A DNA stretch of 64,000 bases. It comes from Chitinophaga ginsengisegetis (GTDB taxonomy: Bacteria > Bacteroidota > Bacteroidia > Chitinophagales > Chitinophagaceae). Location: the NCBI RefSeq assembly GCF_900168065.1, contig NZ_FUZZ01000003.1, positions 248,001 to 312,000 of the forward strand. The letters are read 5' to 3'. Positions 1 through 8,337 of the stretch are shown one piece after another. The notes under the pieces are model-generated. The model saw only the letters and a program-made list of their open reading frames with translations, had not been told where the DNA came from and ran no database searches. Each line of letters starts with the position of its first letter. Position 1 is the first letter of the stretch. The position numbers were made by a program, and so were the translations under genes.

Positions 1-228
1 TAATATTACTCCCAGGAAAAGGCACACAAAGCAGATCACAGGTACCCAGCGGGAATGCATTTCCCAGTGTTCCTGTACATATAAGGCGGTAATTGCTGTT
101 AGTTTCAGGGCTGCCGCTAATCCCAATACGGCGGCTACCAAAGAAAATAAGGCTACTATCAAACCCCGGGTGTAGCCCCGGTAGATGGCAAAAACCATGA
201 TGATAGCAAAAATAATGTCTATAGGCAT
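1..228 (-). CDS. CvpA family membrane protein (3' end outside window)
   Basis: The first 76 residues of a protein whose C-terminus runs off the left edge. It starts MPIDIIFAI and continues with YRGYTRGLIVALFSL, the typical opening of CvpA (colicin V production family), followed by two hydrophobic segments. CvpA proteins are small inner-membrane proteins of poorly defined role. The ATG at 228 is the only plausible start, since the upstream frame offers no start codon before a stop. It lies 106 bp downstream of yqeY on the same strand, so it may be the last gene of a gldC-yqeY-cvpA run. The family call is by recognition of the N-terminal pattern only. Confidence 0.72.
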   Translation of the reverse strand, partial: MPIDIIFAIIMVFAIYRGYTRGLIVALFSLVAAVLGLAAALKLTAITALYVQEHWEMHSRWVPVICFVCLFLGVIL

Positions 229-334
229 GATAGAAATATAGGGAATCTGGTATTTAACTACCTGATTTTTTAGTTTCCGGGAGATGTTTACCTGCCCGGC
301 TACCGCTCTTCAACCAGTTAAATACCAGACAGCA

Positions 335-787
335 CTATTTAGTAAGCAGTTCTTTCACCAGGGCGGAAATGGCCTTTCCGTCGGCTTTACCGGCCAGTTG
401 TTTGGTGGCAACGCCCATTACTTTACCCATATCAGCGGGTGAACTGGCGCCGGTGGAAGCAATAATATCTGTAATGGCTGTACGTAGTTCTGCTTCGTCC
501 ATTTGTTTGGGAAGGAAGCGTTCAATCACTACCAGCTCCTCTTCTTCTTTCACGGCAAGGTCTTCACGGTTCTGGGCACGGAAAATTTCGAGAGAATCCT
601 TTCTTTGCTTGGCGAGCTTCTGCAACAGCTTGGACTCGTCCGCTTCGGTAAGGTCTCCGTGGGCGCCTTCTGCTGTTTTGGCTACCAGGATAGCCGCCTT
701 GATAGCACGCAGTGCACGCAGGTCAGCTTCCTTTTTACCCAGCATCGCAGCTTTGATTTCTGCGTTGATATTTAGTTCTAATGACAT
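335..787 (-). CDS. GatB/YqeY domain-containing protein
   Basis: A 150-residue protein matching stand-alone YqeY in length and pattern. It has an N-terminal helical segment with KEADLRALRAIKAAI, then KQRKDSLEIFRAQNREDL, a central FLPKQM motif, and a C-terminal stretch with GKVMGV and GKADGKAIS. YqeY resembles the C-terminal tRNA-binding helical domain of the GatB amidotransferase subunit, but the stand-alone form has no settled function. It starts 18 bp after gldC and is probably co-transcribed with it. No GatA or GatC is nearby. Confidence 0.9.
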   Translation of the reverse strand: MSLELNINAEIKAAMLGKKEADLRALRAIKAAILVAKTAEGAHGDLTEADESKLLQKLAKQRKDSLEIFRAQNREDLAVKEEEELVVIERFLPKQMDEAELRTAITDIIASTGASSPADMGKVMGVATKQLAGKADGKAISALVKELLTK

Positions 788-805
788 ATGGTTAGGTTTA
801 ATGGA

Positions 806-1159
806 TTATTTACCTGCTTCTTCGGCAGCCTGTTTGTCCTGGAATTTCTTAAAGAAATCCTTTGCAAAAGCACGCATATCGTCTGCCTGATCTTTATAAG
901 GGGTGGCCCTTCCGTAGGTGTCAGCCATTGTCATCATGGTCTGAAAAAAGAAATCCGCCATTTCATCCACCATCATGTCTTTTGTCCACAGGTCAATACG
1001 CAGCGCAACCTTTTCAGCCGGATCCCAGAAAGATACGATCATGCCTTTGGCCTTGACCATTCTTTCTTCCTTGTTATCTGTAGCGCTCCACTCTATCGAC
1101 TCGGGCACCTTCTGATCGTCCAGTCCAACCTGGATCTTTATGGTAGATACTTTACTCAT
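806..1159 (-). CDS. gldC: Gliding motility protein GldC
   Basis: A 117-residue cytoplasmic protein. The pattern is that of GldC: a beta-strand IKIQVGLDDQKVPESIEWSA, then MIVSFWDPAEKVALRIDLWT, then DEMADFFFQT and a helical C-terminus. In Flavobacterium GldC is one of the accessory proteins of gliding motility; homologues also occur in non-gliding Bacteroidota. I chose the ATG at 1159 over a TTG nine bases upstream. A TATTTTTG -7 box lies about 18 bp upstream. yqeY follows on the same strand. Confidence 0.85.
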   Translation of the reverse strand: MSKVSTIKIQVGLDDQKVPESIEWSATDNKEERMVKAKGMIVSFWDPAEKVALRIDLWTKDMMVDEMADFFFQTMMTMADTYGRATPYKDQADDMRAFAKDFFKKFQDKQAAEEAGK

Positions 1160-1176
1160 GATTTTCAATTAAAGCG

Positions 1177-1184
1177 CAAAAATA
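1177..1184 (-). promoter_or_regulatory. -7 promoter box for gldC (TATTTTTG)
   Basis: On the minus strand this reads TATTTTTG, an exact match to the Bacteroidetes sigma-ABfr -7 consensus TAnnTTTG. The predicted transcript would start around 1172, giving a leader of about 13 nt before the gldC ATG. No clear -33 TTTG is seen. Confidence 0.5.
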
Positions 1185-1188
1185 GCCA

Positions 1189-2328
1189 TCATTTACTGAT
1201 TTTGGAAAAACCCGTGCCGGTGAGATGATTCCACAGCTGTTCCGCAGCATGCTCCCAGCTGCTGAAAGGCTTCGCCGCAGGGATCTTAGCCAGTAAACGG
1301 GATCTTAATTGTTCATCTTTATATAAAAGACTCATTTTTTCTGATAAATCATCCAAACTCGCCGGATCAGCGTATAATACCGCGTCTCCGCCTGCCTCCC
1401 GGGCAGCCGCCCCCTCCAGGGCAATCACCGGTACCTCACACCGCTGCGCCGCATATACCGGCAGTGCAAGCCCTTCCAACCTCGACGGATACACGACGGC
1501 ATAAGCGCCACCGGTGAGCCGGGCAAGGGTATCTTCATCCGCATCTTCTATACACACCACGTCCTGCCTGAACTTATAGCTCTGTAAAGCAGTGGCAATA
1601 TCCGCTCCGGCCGGGGTTACACTCCCTGCCAGCACCAGTTTGATATTACTCCGCTGCCGTTTCTTCAGCGCTGAAAATGCTTTCAGCACCGGTATAATAT
1701 TATTCCGGGGATGCATACTGCCCGTTACCAGGAAATACTCCGCCCCACCGGAAAAAGCCCGCTTCACGGTTTCGCGCTGCTCCCATTCCAGGGGCTTATA
1801 CAGTTCGCTGATACCGGTTTCCAGCCGGACCAGCTTATCTTTTACGCCGGGTGCGTAACGCAGCACCTCATCCTGTGCTGCATCCGACAACACGGCTATA
1901 CGCCGCGCCCGGTCGAGGTACTTCGTGATATTGTTTTTGAGCGACCGCTGTTGCACACCCGGCTGCAAACCGGCATCACGTAAAAACGAAAGATCTCTCA
2001 GCAACAGTCCCGCAGGAATTTTACTACGCAAAGGCAGCGTGCCATCCAGCCCCAGGAACAGGTCCGGGCGGAATGGCTTCATAGCCCGTACCAGCTGCCA
2101 CTCCTGCCACCAGTACAAATGCCAGGGCTTATTGCCTTTCAGGGGCAACACCACATTGGTCACATTAGCCGGTACCTTCAAACCGGCCGGTACTTTTCCG
2201 TCAAAAAAAAATGTGAACTGATGCGCTGGCTGCTGCCGGCACATCGCCAGTATTATTTCCGTTGCCACATTCCCGGTATCGGCAGGCATGTCCTGTCGTA
2301 AACAAGCGGCATTAACAGCAATTTGCAT
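1189..2328 (-). CDS. Glycosyltransferase family 1/4 (GT-B fold)
   Basis: About 379 residues. The N-terminal half starts MQIAVNAACLRQDMPADTG and the C-terminal half carries the GT4 signature EYFLVTGSMHPRNNI, then LVLAGS, VCIEDADEDTLARLTGGAYAVVYPS, and RLEGLALPVYAAQRCEVPVIA, which contains the conserved E-x7-E-like donor-binding region. Such enzymes transfer a sugar from a nucleotide donor, usually to a cell-surface glycan or lipid. I prefer the ATG at 2328 because the upstream extension to 2367 is not family-like and would overlap the -7 box at 2355. No other polysaccharide locus genes are adjacent, so substrate and acceptor are unknown. Confidence 0.85.
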   Translation of the reverse strand: MQIAVNAACLRQDMPADTGNVATEIILAMCRQQPAHQFTFFFDGKVPAGLKVPANVTNVVLPLKGNKPWHLYWWQEWQLVRAMKPFRPDLFLGLDGTLPLRSKIPAGLLLRDLSFLRDAGLQPGVQQRSLKNNITKYLDRARRIAVLSDAAQDEVLRYAPGVKDKLVRLETGISELYKPLEWEQRETVKRAFSGGAEYFLVTGSMHPRNNIIPVLKAFSALKKRQRSNIKLVLAGSVTPAGADIATALQSYKFRQDVVCIEDADEDTLARLTGGAYAVVYPSRLEGLALPVYAAQRCEVPVIALEGAAAREAGGDAVLYADPASLDDLSEKMSLLYKDEQLRSRLLAKIPAAKPFSSWEHAAEQLWNHLTGTGFSKISK

Positions 2329-2354
2329 AAACGATTCCTTTGTCTGCGAGCTTG

Positions 2355-2362
2355 CAAACCTA
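2355..2362 (-). promoter_or_regulatory. -7 promoter box for the GT4 gene (TAGGTTTG)
   Basis: The minus strand reads TAGGTTTG, matching TAnnTTTG, 26 bp upstream of the chosen start codon at 2328. It also supports that start over the longer reading frame beginning at 2367, which would place the promoter inside the gene. Confidence 0.45.
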
Positions 2363-2403
2363 CACAATTTTAGATTCGGGACTGATGGATTTTAATCGCC
2401 CGG

Positions 2404-2835
2404 CTATTCCGCAGACTTATTGGTAAGGAAAAACACCTGTGGAGGAGTTACATTGCCGGTGTTACCCAAAGACGCCAGCCTGATAGTTACCTCGTAGGTT
2501 TTTAATGGCTTCAGATGACGGAGCGTAATAGTAAAGGGAGTAGTGCTGATATCCGCTATATCGTCCTGCGGCAGCGGGATAAGACCTGTTTCTGTGGCTA
2601 CATTCAGCGTTACCTTCACCCCCTTCTCAGGCAGTTTACTGGTAACATTTACTTTCAGGGCATAGGTGCTGTCCTGCGCCATGTTATACTTCCCTACCTG
2701 TACTTCGGGCAGTTCGAAAGCCAATGTTTCTTCCTGCACATTGGGTGCAGGATTATCTTTTTTCTTCTTTTTACAGGAAGAAAAAGTAAGCATTGCAATA
2801 GCTAAGAAGACAGGGAGACAGGTTTTCAATAACAT
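2404..2835 (-). CDS. Small lipoprotein of unknown function
   Basis: A 143-residue protein with a signal peptide ending in a lipobox (TFSSC, Cys20), followed by a run of five lysines and a soluble domain rich in beta-strand-like segments. The mature part (VTSKLPEKGVKVTLNVAT and similar) suggests an immunoglobulin-like or fibronectin-like sandwich, but I do not recognise a named family. It should be exported and lipid-anchored. It sits between the OppC-like permease and the GT4 gene on the same strand, 48 bp after the permease, and could be the last gene of that run. Confidence 0.7.
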   Translation of the reverse strand: MLLKTCLPVFLAIAMLTFSSCKKKKKDNPAPNVQEETLAFELPEVQVGKYNMAQDSTYALKVNVTSKLPEKGVKVTLNVATETGLIPLPQDDIADISTTPFTITLRHLKPLKTYEVTIRLASLGNTGNVTPPQVFFLTNKSAE

Positions 2836-2883
2836 ATTTCTAGTTATATAGGAGCATGAAATTAGCTTTTTTTAATATGCAAA

Positions 2884-4005
2884 TCAAATTTTACTTCTTA
2901 CATCCAGCGCATCCCGCAATCCATTACCTAACAGGTTGAAAGCCAATACCAGCAGCATAATCGCAACGCCCGGCGCCAATGCCAGCAGGGGATTATGGGT
3001 GATAATGAAATTGTAGTTCTCTTTGATCATCAGCCCCCACGATGGCTGTGGCGGCTGCACCCCCACCCCCAGGAAGCTGAGCCCCGCCTCCACCACAATA
3101 GCGGTGGCAAAATTACCGGCGGCTACTACCATCACCGGCCCCATAATATTTGGTAAGATATGTTTCACAATAATCCGTACATGTCCATAACCCAATGCCC
3201 TCGCGGCTTCCACGTATTCCAGCTCCCGGATGCCCAGCACCTGCCCGCGGATAATACGGGCAACGCCCACCCACATAGTGAGTCCCACGGCAATGAACAC
3301 CTGCCAGAACCCCTTTCCCAGCGCCAGCGTGAGCGCAAACACCAGCAGCAGCGTTGGCATGGACCATACCACGTTCACCAGCCACATCACCACATCATCG
3401 GTACGGCCTTTGAAATAGCCGGCTATGGCACCCAGCAGCACGCCAATGCTCAGGGAAATGACTACAGCAATACAGCCTACGCCTAAACTTACCCGCGTGC
3501 CAATCAGCAACCGGCTCAGGATATCCCGGCCAAACTTGTCGGTACCCAGCCAGTAGGTGCGGGAGAAAATCCGTTCAGCCAGTATCTTCTCCTGCAACGC
3601 TTTTGATGACAGGGGGTTGGCTGGCGCATTGCCATACCAGATCTTCGTGAGAGCATAGGTTTCTTCCCGGCTGGTAGATTCATCCACATACCGCTGCACG
3701 ACCAATATGCTATCCCTGAACTGCCACGACCGGATAGGTATCCAGTTGAGATCGGATTCCTGGCCGTACAGCAACCGCTGGTAAACGGATACCTTTTTCA
3801 CAGGCTGCTCTTTCCACACCGCCAGCATATTGATCCGGAAACCAGGGTGTTGCCCCTCTATTTCCAGCACCATCCTGTTGGCATTGGGCGTATGATCCGG
3901 CGCAATAAAATAGGCAGTGATACTGATAAACACTGCCACCGCAATGACCAGTAAACCGGCCACCGCACCTTTATTCCGGTATAACTTTTTCCAATAAGGC
4001 TGCAT
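2884..4005 (-). CDS. ABC transporter permease, OppC/DppC type, with periplasmic insertion
   Basis: A 373-residue inner-membrane permease. The C-terminal two thirds show the DppC/OppC fold: LGTDKFGRDILSRLLIGTRV, several membrane helices, and the coupling-helix EAA motif YVEAARALGYGHVRIIVKHI. Between the first membrane helix (residues about 18-40) and the LGTDKFGRD motif lies a soluble stretch of roughly 100 residues, making it longer than the usual 280-310. Oligopeptide importers need a second permease (OppB), two ATPases and a binding protein; none is adjacent. The start is set at the ATG at 4005 rather than a TTG at 4014. It follows the GT2 gene by 21 bp. Confidence 0.85.
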   Translation of the reverse strand: MQPYWKKLYRNKGAVAGLLVIAVAVFISITAYFIAPDHTPNANRMVLEIEGQHPGFRINMLAVWKEQPVKKVSVYQRLLYGQESDLNWIPIRSWQFRDSILVVQRYVDESTSREETYALTKIWYGNAPANPLSSKALQEKILAERIFSRTYWLGTDKFGRDILSRLLIGTRVSLGVGCIAVVISLSIGVLLGAIAGYFKGRTDDVVMWLVNVVWSMPTLLLVFALTLALGKGFWQVFIAVGLTMWVGVARIIRGQVLGIRELEYVEAARALGYGHVRIIVKHILPNIMGPVMVVAAGNFATAIVVEAGLSFLGVGVQPPQPSWGLMIKENYNFIITHNPLLALAPGVAIMLLVLAFNLLGNGLRDALDVRSKI

Positions 4006-4026
4006 GTCTGACAAAGGAACCAGGAT

Positions 4027-5169
4027 TTAATTTACCTGCCGGCCTTTCCACTGATAACTGCCAAACTTCCCAAGCCACCCGGCAACAACAATATAAGGAA
4101 TATGAAATATCTGTCCCGGAATAAACCATAACAGCAGTTCTGTTTTATTAAAAAACCTGGCTACGGGGAGCAGGAAATAAAGCTCCAGGGTTATTTTGAA
4201 TAGTAAAATAATAAGGAACCACGGCCACCATACCGGCAGAAACACGGCCATTACCGCCAGCGCCAGCAAGCCGGCGTTGAACAGGTATACCAGCAGCAGT
4301 ACCCAGGTGAGTCGTTTATCTTCATACTTATCTGCTTTAGACGACCAGCGGATCCGCTGGTTCATAAAGTCTCTCAGCGTATCCACCGCGAGTGTACGCA
4401 CTACTGCGTCTTCACACTTCAGGTAGCTCACCTTATCGGGATATGCGCTGTAAATTTTATACATCAGCAGCATATCATCGCCGGAGGCGATATTATCGAT
4501 GCCATTGAAACCGCCTACTTCCAGGAAGGCTTTTTTCTCATAGGCCAGGTTAGCGCCATTACACATGGTACCGGAGGCCAGTTGTGCAGCTGCGCCGGTA
4601 ATGCCCTGCATGGTCATGAAATCGAGCGACTGTAAGCGCTTAAAAAAGTTATGTTCTTTATAGAAGCTGACCGGTGCGGCTATAAATTTAGGTTGATGAT
4701 GTTCGTAAAACTGTACCAGTGTTTCAATCCAGCGCGGCCCCATTACACAATCGGCATCGGTGGTTACAATAAGGTCGCCGGTGGCTTTTGAGATCGCAAT
4801 TTCTATGGCTTTTTTCTTGAAAGAATTCAGCCGTTCTTCTTCATTGAGATACTGTTTTAATTCCAGCAGGTGAATATTTTCTGCCGGGAAATTGCGCACC
4901 ACTGCCGCTGTTTCATCTGTAGAAAAATCATCTATTACTATCACTTCCAGCAAGGCCGGGTTATAGGTTTGCTTCTTCAATGCTTCCAGCAGGGCCGGCA
5001 GATTGGCGGCTTCATTCCTGGCAGGAATGATCACGGTAACGGCAGTACGGCAGGCCGATGGCGCTGCCGGTGAAAAACTTTTCAGGCGCTTCCAGCCCAG
5101 GCTATACCATAACATCAGTATACCATACCCTAAAGCCAACACCAATAATATAATTACAAAAAGATACAT
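4027..5169 (-). CDS. Glycosyltransferase family 2, membrane-anchored
   Basis: A 380-residue protein with an N-terminal membrane helix (residues 3-25), a GT-A domain, and two or three C-terminal membrane helices after residue 290. The GT2 signature is present: TVIIPARNEAANLPALLEAL, VIVIDDFSTDETA, a DXD-type TTDADCVMGP, and the acceptor-side Q/RxxRW motif as QRIRWSSKADKY. This resembles processive or ceramide/dolichyl-phosphate type GT2 enzymes with cytoplasmic catalysis. The hydrolase gene ends 5 bp upstream and the permease follows 21 bp downstream, so it is part of an operon of three genes. The product is unknown. Confidence 0.88.
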   Translation of the reverse strand: MYLFVIILLVLALGYGILMLWYSLGWKRLKSFSPAAPSACRTAVTVIIPARNEAANLPALLEALKKQTYNPALLEVIVIDDFSTDETAAVVRNFPAENIHLLELKQYLNEEERLNSFKKKAIEIAISKATGDLIVTTDADCVMGPRWIETLVQFYEHHQPKFIAAPVSFYKEHNFFKRLQSLDFMTMQGITGAAAQLASGTMCNGANLAYEKKAFLEVGGFNGIDNIASGDDMLLMYKIYSAYPDKVSYLKCEDAVVRTLAVDTLRDFMNQRIRWSSKADKYEDKRLTWVLLLVYLFNAGLLALAVMAVFLPVWWPWFLIILLFKITLELYFLLPVARFFNKTELLLWFIPGQIFHIPYIVVAGWLGKFGSYQWKGRQVN

Positions 5170-5174
5170 CCGGG

Positions 5175-5975
5175 TTAAAGATTTGTTTTGATGATAAGCC
5201 CCAGTTGAGCAGAAATCAGCTGATGGCCTTTTTCCATTACCAGTATTTTGCAGGGAAAAGAACCATCTGAAAAACGGGTACCCAGCACAGGTGGAATTAC
5301 ACGGTCGTATTTCCCGAATATCAGGAGAGTTAGAACGTTATATCTGGATAATAATTGTTTACACAATTTTTTATCCGGCATCATCCGCCGCAAATTGGTC
5401 CATACGTTGTACACCAATTCCCTTTTTTCCGTTTCATTCATACGATGCAGCGCAAATTTGTACACGCTCTGGTTCAGCAACCCCAATCTTCTCCAGGTAT
5501 GCAATAACGTAAAAAACAGCCTGGGATGGTAGGTATTATATTTAAACAGCCTGTTTCCGGCAGCGGTTTGGGTTACAAACATATGCCAGGGGTTATTTCT
5601 CAGGCCATCTCCGGCTGCGATGATCAGGTGATTGATTCTGTCAGCCATCCTTTCCACGAGGCAAAGCGACAGTCGCCCGCCCATGCTGTAGCCAAGCAGG
5701 GAAAAGCGCTCCTTCCCGTGCTGCTGCAGTAATAACTCCACCAGCGCCACCAGGTCGTCTTTCTCCAACACCCGGTTTTCCTCCCATTGGGTGCTGCCGT
5801 GCAGGGGCATGTCCAGCGCCACTAAAGTGAAGGTATCCCCCAATGTGGCGGTTAACGGGTGAAAATGGGCCGCACTTTCGCCAAAGCCGTGTAAACAGAT
5901 CAATAGCTCCTCCCCGGCACCTTCCACGGTGCCGTGAAACCGGCTTTTCAAATATGACAGATAAAAATCAGGCAT
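5175..5975 (-). CDS. Alpha/beta hydrolase
   Basis: About 266 residues with the alpha/beta-hydrolase layout: an oxyanion-hole region CLHGFGESAAHF near residue 30, the nucleophile elbow GYSMGG (Ser near residue 95), an acid-loop region FGKYDRVIP, and a late His in KGHQLI. These suggest an intact Ser-Asp-His triad. The natural substrate is unknown. I chose the ATG at 5975; the longer frame would begin with a TTG at 5987. It is the first gene of a minus-strand run with the GT2 and OppC-like genes (gaps of 5 and 21 bp). Upstream lies a repeat-rich intergenic region shared with the acyl-CoA dehydrogenase. Confidence 0.85.
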   Translation of the reverse strand: MPDFYLSYLKSRFHGTVEGAGEELLICLHGFGESAAHFHPLTATLGDTFTLVALDMPLHGSTQWEENRVLEKDDLVALVELLLQQHGKERFSLLGYSMGGRLSLCLVERMADRINHLIIAAGDGLRNNPWHMFVTQTAAGNRLFKYNTYHPRLFFTLLHTWRRLGLLNQSVYKFALHRMNETEKRELVYNVWTNLRRMMPDKKLCKQLLSRYNVLTLLIFGKYDRVIPPVLGTRFSDGSFPCKILVMEKGHQLISAQLGLIIKTNL

Positions 5976-6127
5976 AAAGGGCAACAATGATACAGAATAA
6001 ATGCCTAATGGCGATGGATATGATTATAGGGAAAGGCATTGATCCGGCTATAAGGCGGCACACACCCGGGATAGTTACTATGTGACTTCCCTGGTTGCAT
6101 TCATATTATACCAGTAATAAAGACAGT

Positions 6128-6180
6128 GATAAGCCATAGATAACCAGCATCTTTATAGATACGGGTTATCTACGGCTTAA
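6128..6180. other. Imperfect hairpin built from the repeat unit
   Basis: GATAAGCCATAGATAACC at 6128-6145 is an inverted, one-mismatch copy of the units that follow (GGTTATCTACGGCTTA from 6164). Together they could form a 16-17 bp stem around a loop of about 18 nt, in the divergent intergenic region. Confidence 0.5.
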
Positions 6181-6214
6181 ATACGGCTCATATACGGCTT
6201 ATCTACGGCTTATC
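6160..6214. repeat. Five tandem copies of an 11-bp repeat
   Basis: Five head-to-tail 11-bp units run from 6160: TACGGGTTATC, TACGGCTTAAA, TACGGCTCATA, TACGGCTTATC, TACGGCTTATC. The period is close to one helical turn. The array lies in the 440-bp divergent region between the hydrolase (minus) and the acyl-CoA dehydrogenase (plus), about 200 bp upstream of the latter. Confidence 0.85.
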
Positions 6215-6294
6215 CCTAAATGGCGGGTACCTGGCACCCGGTAGTCTATTTATTTTTTGTTAAAAATAGCGGCCTCCCAACAGGAGTGCCGCAT

Positions 6295-6317
6295 TTAACT
6301 TACATTCAGTAAGTTAA
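6295..6317. promoter_or_regulatory. Perfect 9-bp inverted repeat, candidate operator
   Basis: TTAACTTAC-attca-GTAAGTTAA is a perfect palindrome with a 5-bp spacer, about 98 bp upstream of the acyl-CoA dehydrogenase ATG. The size and shape suit a dimeric repressor such as a TetR-family fatty-acid regulator, but the regulator is unknown and no regulatory gene is adjacent. Confidence 0.45.
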
Positions 6318-6415
6318 TACAGCAGGTATCAGGGAAATCAGCTTAGCCCTCCCGGTGGCCGGTTTTGCTTAATGCTTTTTTCAGTAAATTACAGAACTAC
6401 CAAAAATACAGTAAC

Positions 6416-8209
6416 ATGGACGCAACAGTTGAAAATAAGACTGCGTTAAAAGGCGCAGAGTTCCTGGTTAAGGAGAGTGCTCCTGAGGAAGTGTTTACTC
6501 CCGAAGATTTTTCGGAAGAACAGCTGATGATTAAAGACATGGCAGATCAGTTCATCAGTAAAGAGATAACACCGATAGTGGAGCGGATAGATAAGCTGGA
6601 AGAAGGATTGATGCCCTCGTTGTTGGAGAAAGCGGGCGAACAGGGATTGCTGGGCGCTTCTTTCCCGGAGGAATATGGTGGTTTAGGTAAAGATTTTGTG
6701 ACCGCAACAATCATCAACGAAGGACTGGGTGCTGGTCACTCTTTCTCCGTTGCTATGGCGGCCCACACGGGCATCGGCTCTTTACCGATCCTTTATTTTG
6801 GTACTGCAGAACAAAAACAAAAATATATACCCAAGCTGGCTACCGGTGAAATGAAAGGCGCTTATGCCCTTACAGAACCTGATTCCGGCTCCGATGCACT
6901 GGGTGCTAAAACCACCGCCAAATTAACGGACGATGGTAAATACTATATTTTAAACGGGCAAAAAAGCTGGATCACCAACTCCGGTTTCGCTGACGTGTTT
7001 ACCGTGTTTGCAAAAATTGACGGGGATAAGTTCACCGCCTTTATTGTGGACAAAGGTACTCCCGGATTCACGCTGGGCGCAGAAGAACACAAAATGGGGA
7101 TCAAAGGATCTTCCACCCGCCAGATCTATTTCCAGGACGCCAAAGTACCGGCAGAAAATGTGCTGGGCGTAATTGGCAAAGGCCACCTCATTGCTTTCAA
7201 CATCCTGAACATAGGCCGTTTGAAACTTTGTGCAGCCGCTCTGGGCGCCTCCAAAAAATGTATCAATACCTCCGTACAATACGCCAATACCCGTACACAG
7301 TTTAAACAACCGATCGCCAACTTTGGCGCTATCAAACATAAACTGGCGGAAATGGCTATCCGTACCTGGACATCAGAATCAGCCCTGTTCCGCACGGCAC
7401 AGCTGATCGATGAAAAGGAAAAAGAACTGCTGGCAGAAGGCAAACCCTTCAACGAAGCCTTGCTGGGCGCCGCGGAAGAATATGCAGTGGAATGCGCCAT
7501 CCTGAAAGTAAACGGCTCCGAAGTGCTGGACTACGTAGTGGATGAAGGCGTACAGATTCACGGTGGTAACGGTTTCAGCGATGAATACATCATTTCAAAA
7601 GCCTACCGCGATTCCCGTATCAACCGCATCTTTGAAGGCACCAATGAAATCAACCGGTTACTAACCCTGGATATGACACTGAAACGTGCCCTGAAAGGTA
7701 AACTGGACCTGATGACGCCTGCCATGAATGTAATGAAGGAACTGATGAGTATTCCCGACTTTGGCAACGATGATGAAAGTGCTTTCAGCAAGGAAAGGAA
7801 GATGATCGTTAACTTCAAAAAAGCCATCCTGATGGCTGCCGGCGCCGCTGCGCAGAAGCTGATGGTGAAGCTGGAAAACGAACAGGAAATCCTGATGGAT
7901 ATTGCCGATATGGCCATTGAAACCTTTGTGGCTGAAAGCGCCCTGCTACGCTTAATCAAGCTTACCAACAGCAAGGGCGAAAGCGCCGCTTCACTCCAGG
8001 CAGATATTGTACGCACCTTTATTTACGATGCGGCCGACCGTATCAATAAATCCGGTAAAGATGCCATCAATGCCTTTGCAGAAGGCGATGAACAACGTAT
8101 GATGCTGCTGGGCCTCAAACGCTTTACCAAAGCAGAACCATTTAATGCAAAAGATGCCCGCAGAAGAATTGCGGACAAACTGATTGCAGATAATAAATAC
8201 AGCTGGTAA
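6416..8209 (+). CDS. Acyl-CoA dehydrogenase, long (about 600-residue) form
   Basis: A 597-residue flavoenzyme that would introduce the alpha-beta double bond in acyl-CoA during beta-oxidation. Residues about 30-430 form the standard core: FAD/substrate motif AYALTEPDSGSDA, SWITNSG, and IFEGTNEINR, whose Glu (about E407) occupies the catalytic-base position. A C-terminal helical extension of about 170 residues resembles the VLCAD/ACAD9 architecture, which also occurs in Bacteroidota. I start at the ATG at 6416 (MDATVENKT); the frame extends upstream to 6365 but that part is not family-like. It is monocistronic, closed by a strong terminator at 8229, and preceded by an operator-like palindrome. 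Confidence 0.93.
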   Translation: MDATVENKTALKGAEFLVKESAPEEVFTPEDFSEEQLMIKDMADQFISKEITPIVERIDKLEEGLMPSLLEKAGEQGLLGASFPEEYGGLGKDFVTATIINEGLGAGHSFSVAMAAHTGIGSLPILYFGTAEQKQKYIPKLATGEMKGAYALTEPDSGSDALGAKTTAKLTDDGKYYILNGQKSWITNSGFADVFTVFAKIDGDKFTAFIVDKGTPGFTLGAEEHKMGIKGSSTRQIYFQDAKVPAENVLGVIGKGHLIAFNILNIGRLKLCAAALGASKKCINTSVQYANTRTQFKQPIANFGAIKHKLAEMAIRTWTSESALFRTAQLIDEKEKELLAEGKPFNEALLGAAEEYAVECAILKVNGSEVLDYVVDEGVQIHGGNGFSDEYIISKAYRDSRINRIFEGTNEINRLLTLDMTLKRALKGKLDLMTPAMNVMKELMSIPDFGNDDESAFSKERKMIVNFKKAILMAAGAAAQKLMVKLENEQEILMDIADMAIETFVAESALLRLIKLTNSKGESAASLQADIVRTFIYDAADRINKSGKDAINAFAEGDEQRMMLLGLKRFTKAEPFNAKDARRRIADKLIADNKYSW

Positions 8210-8228
8210 CAACCAGCTTAAGCACTTG

Positions 8229-8267
8229 AAAAAATGCAGCGGAGTACCATATTTCGCTGCATTTTTT
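8229..8267 (+). terminator. Rho-independent terminator after acyl-CoA dehydrogenase
   Basis: A 13-bp perfect stem, AAAAAATGCAGCG paired with CGCTGCATTTTTT, around a 13-nt loop, ending in a T run, 20 bp after the stop codon. Confidence 0.85.
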
Positions 8268-8337
8268 CTAAATGCTTTTTTCCTATTCCCCTCACCTGCT
8301 TATCTTTACCATCTTTCAAAGATATTGATGACAGGGT

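Noticed and set aside
6160-6214. CRISPR array
   Set aside because: Units are 11 bp with no spacers and no cas genes in the window. The same holds for the 7-bp array at 16604.
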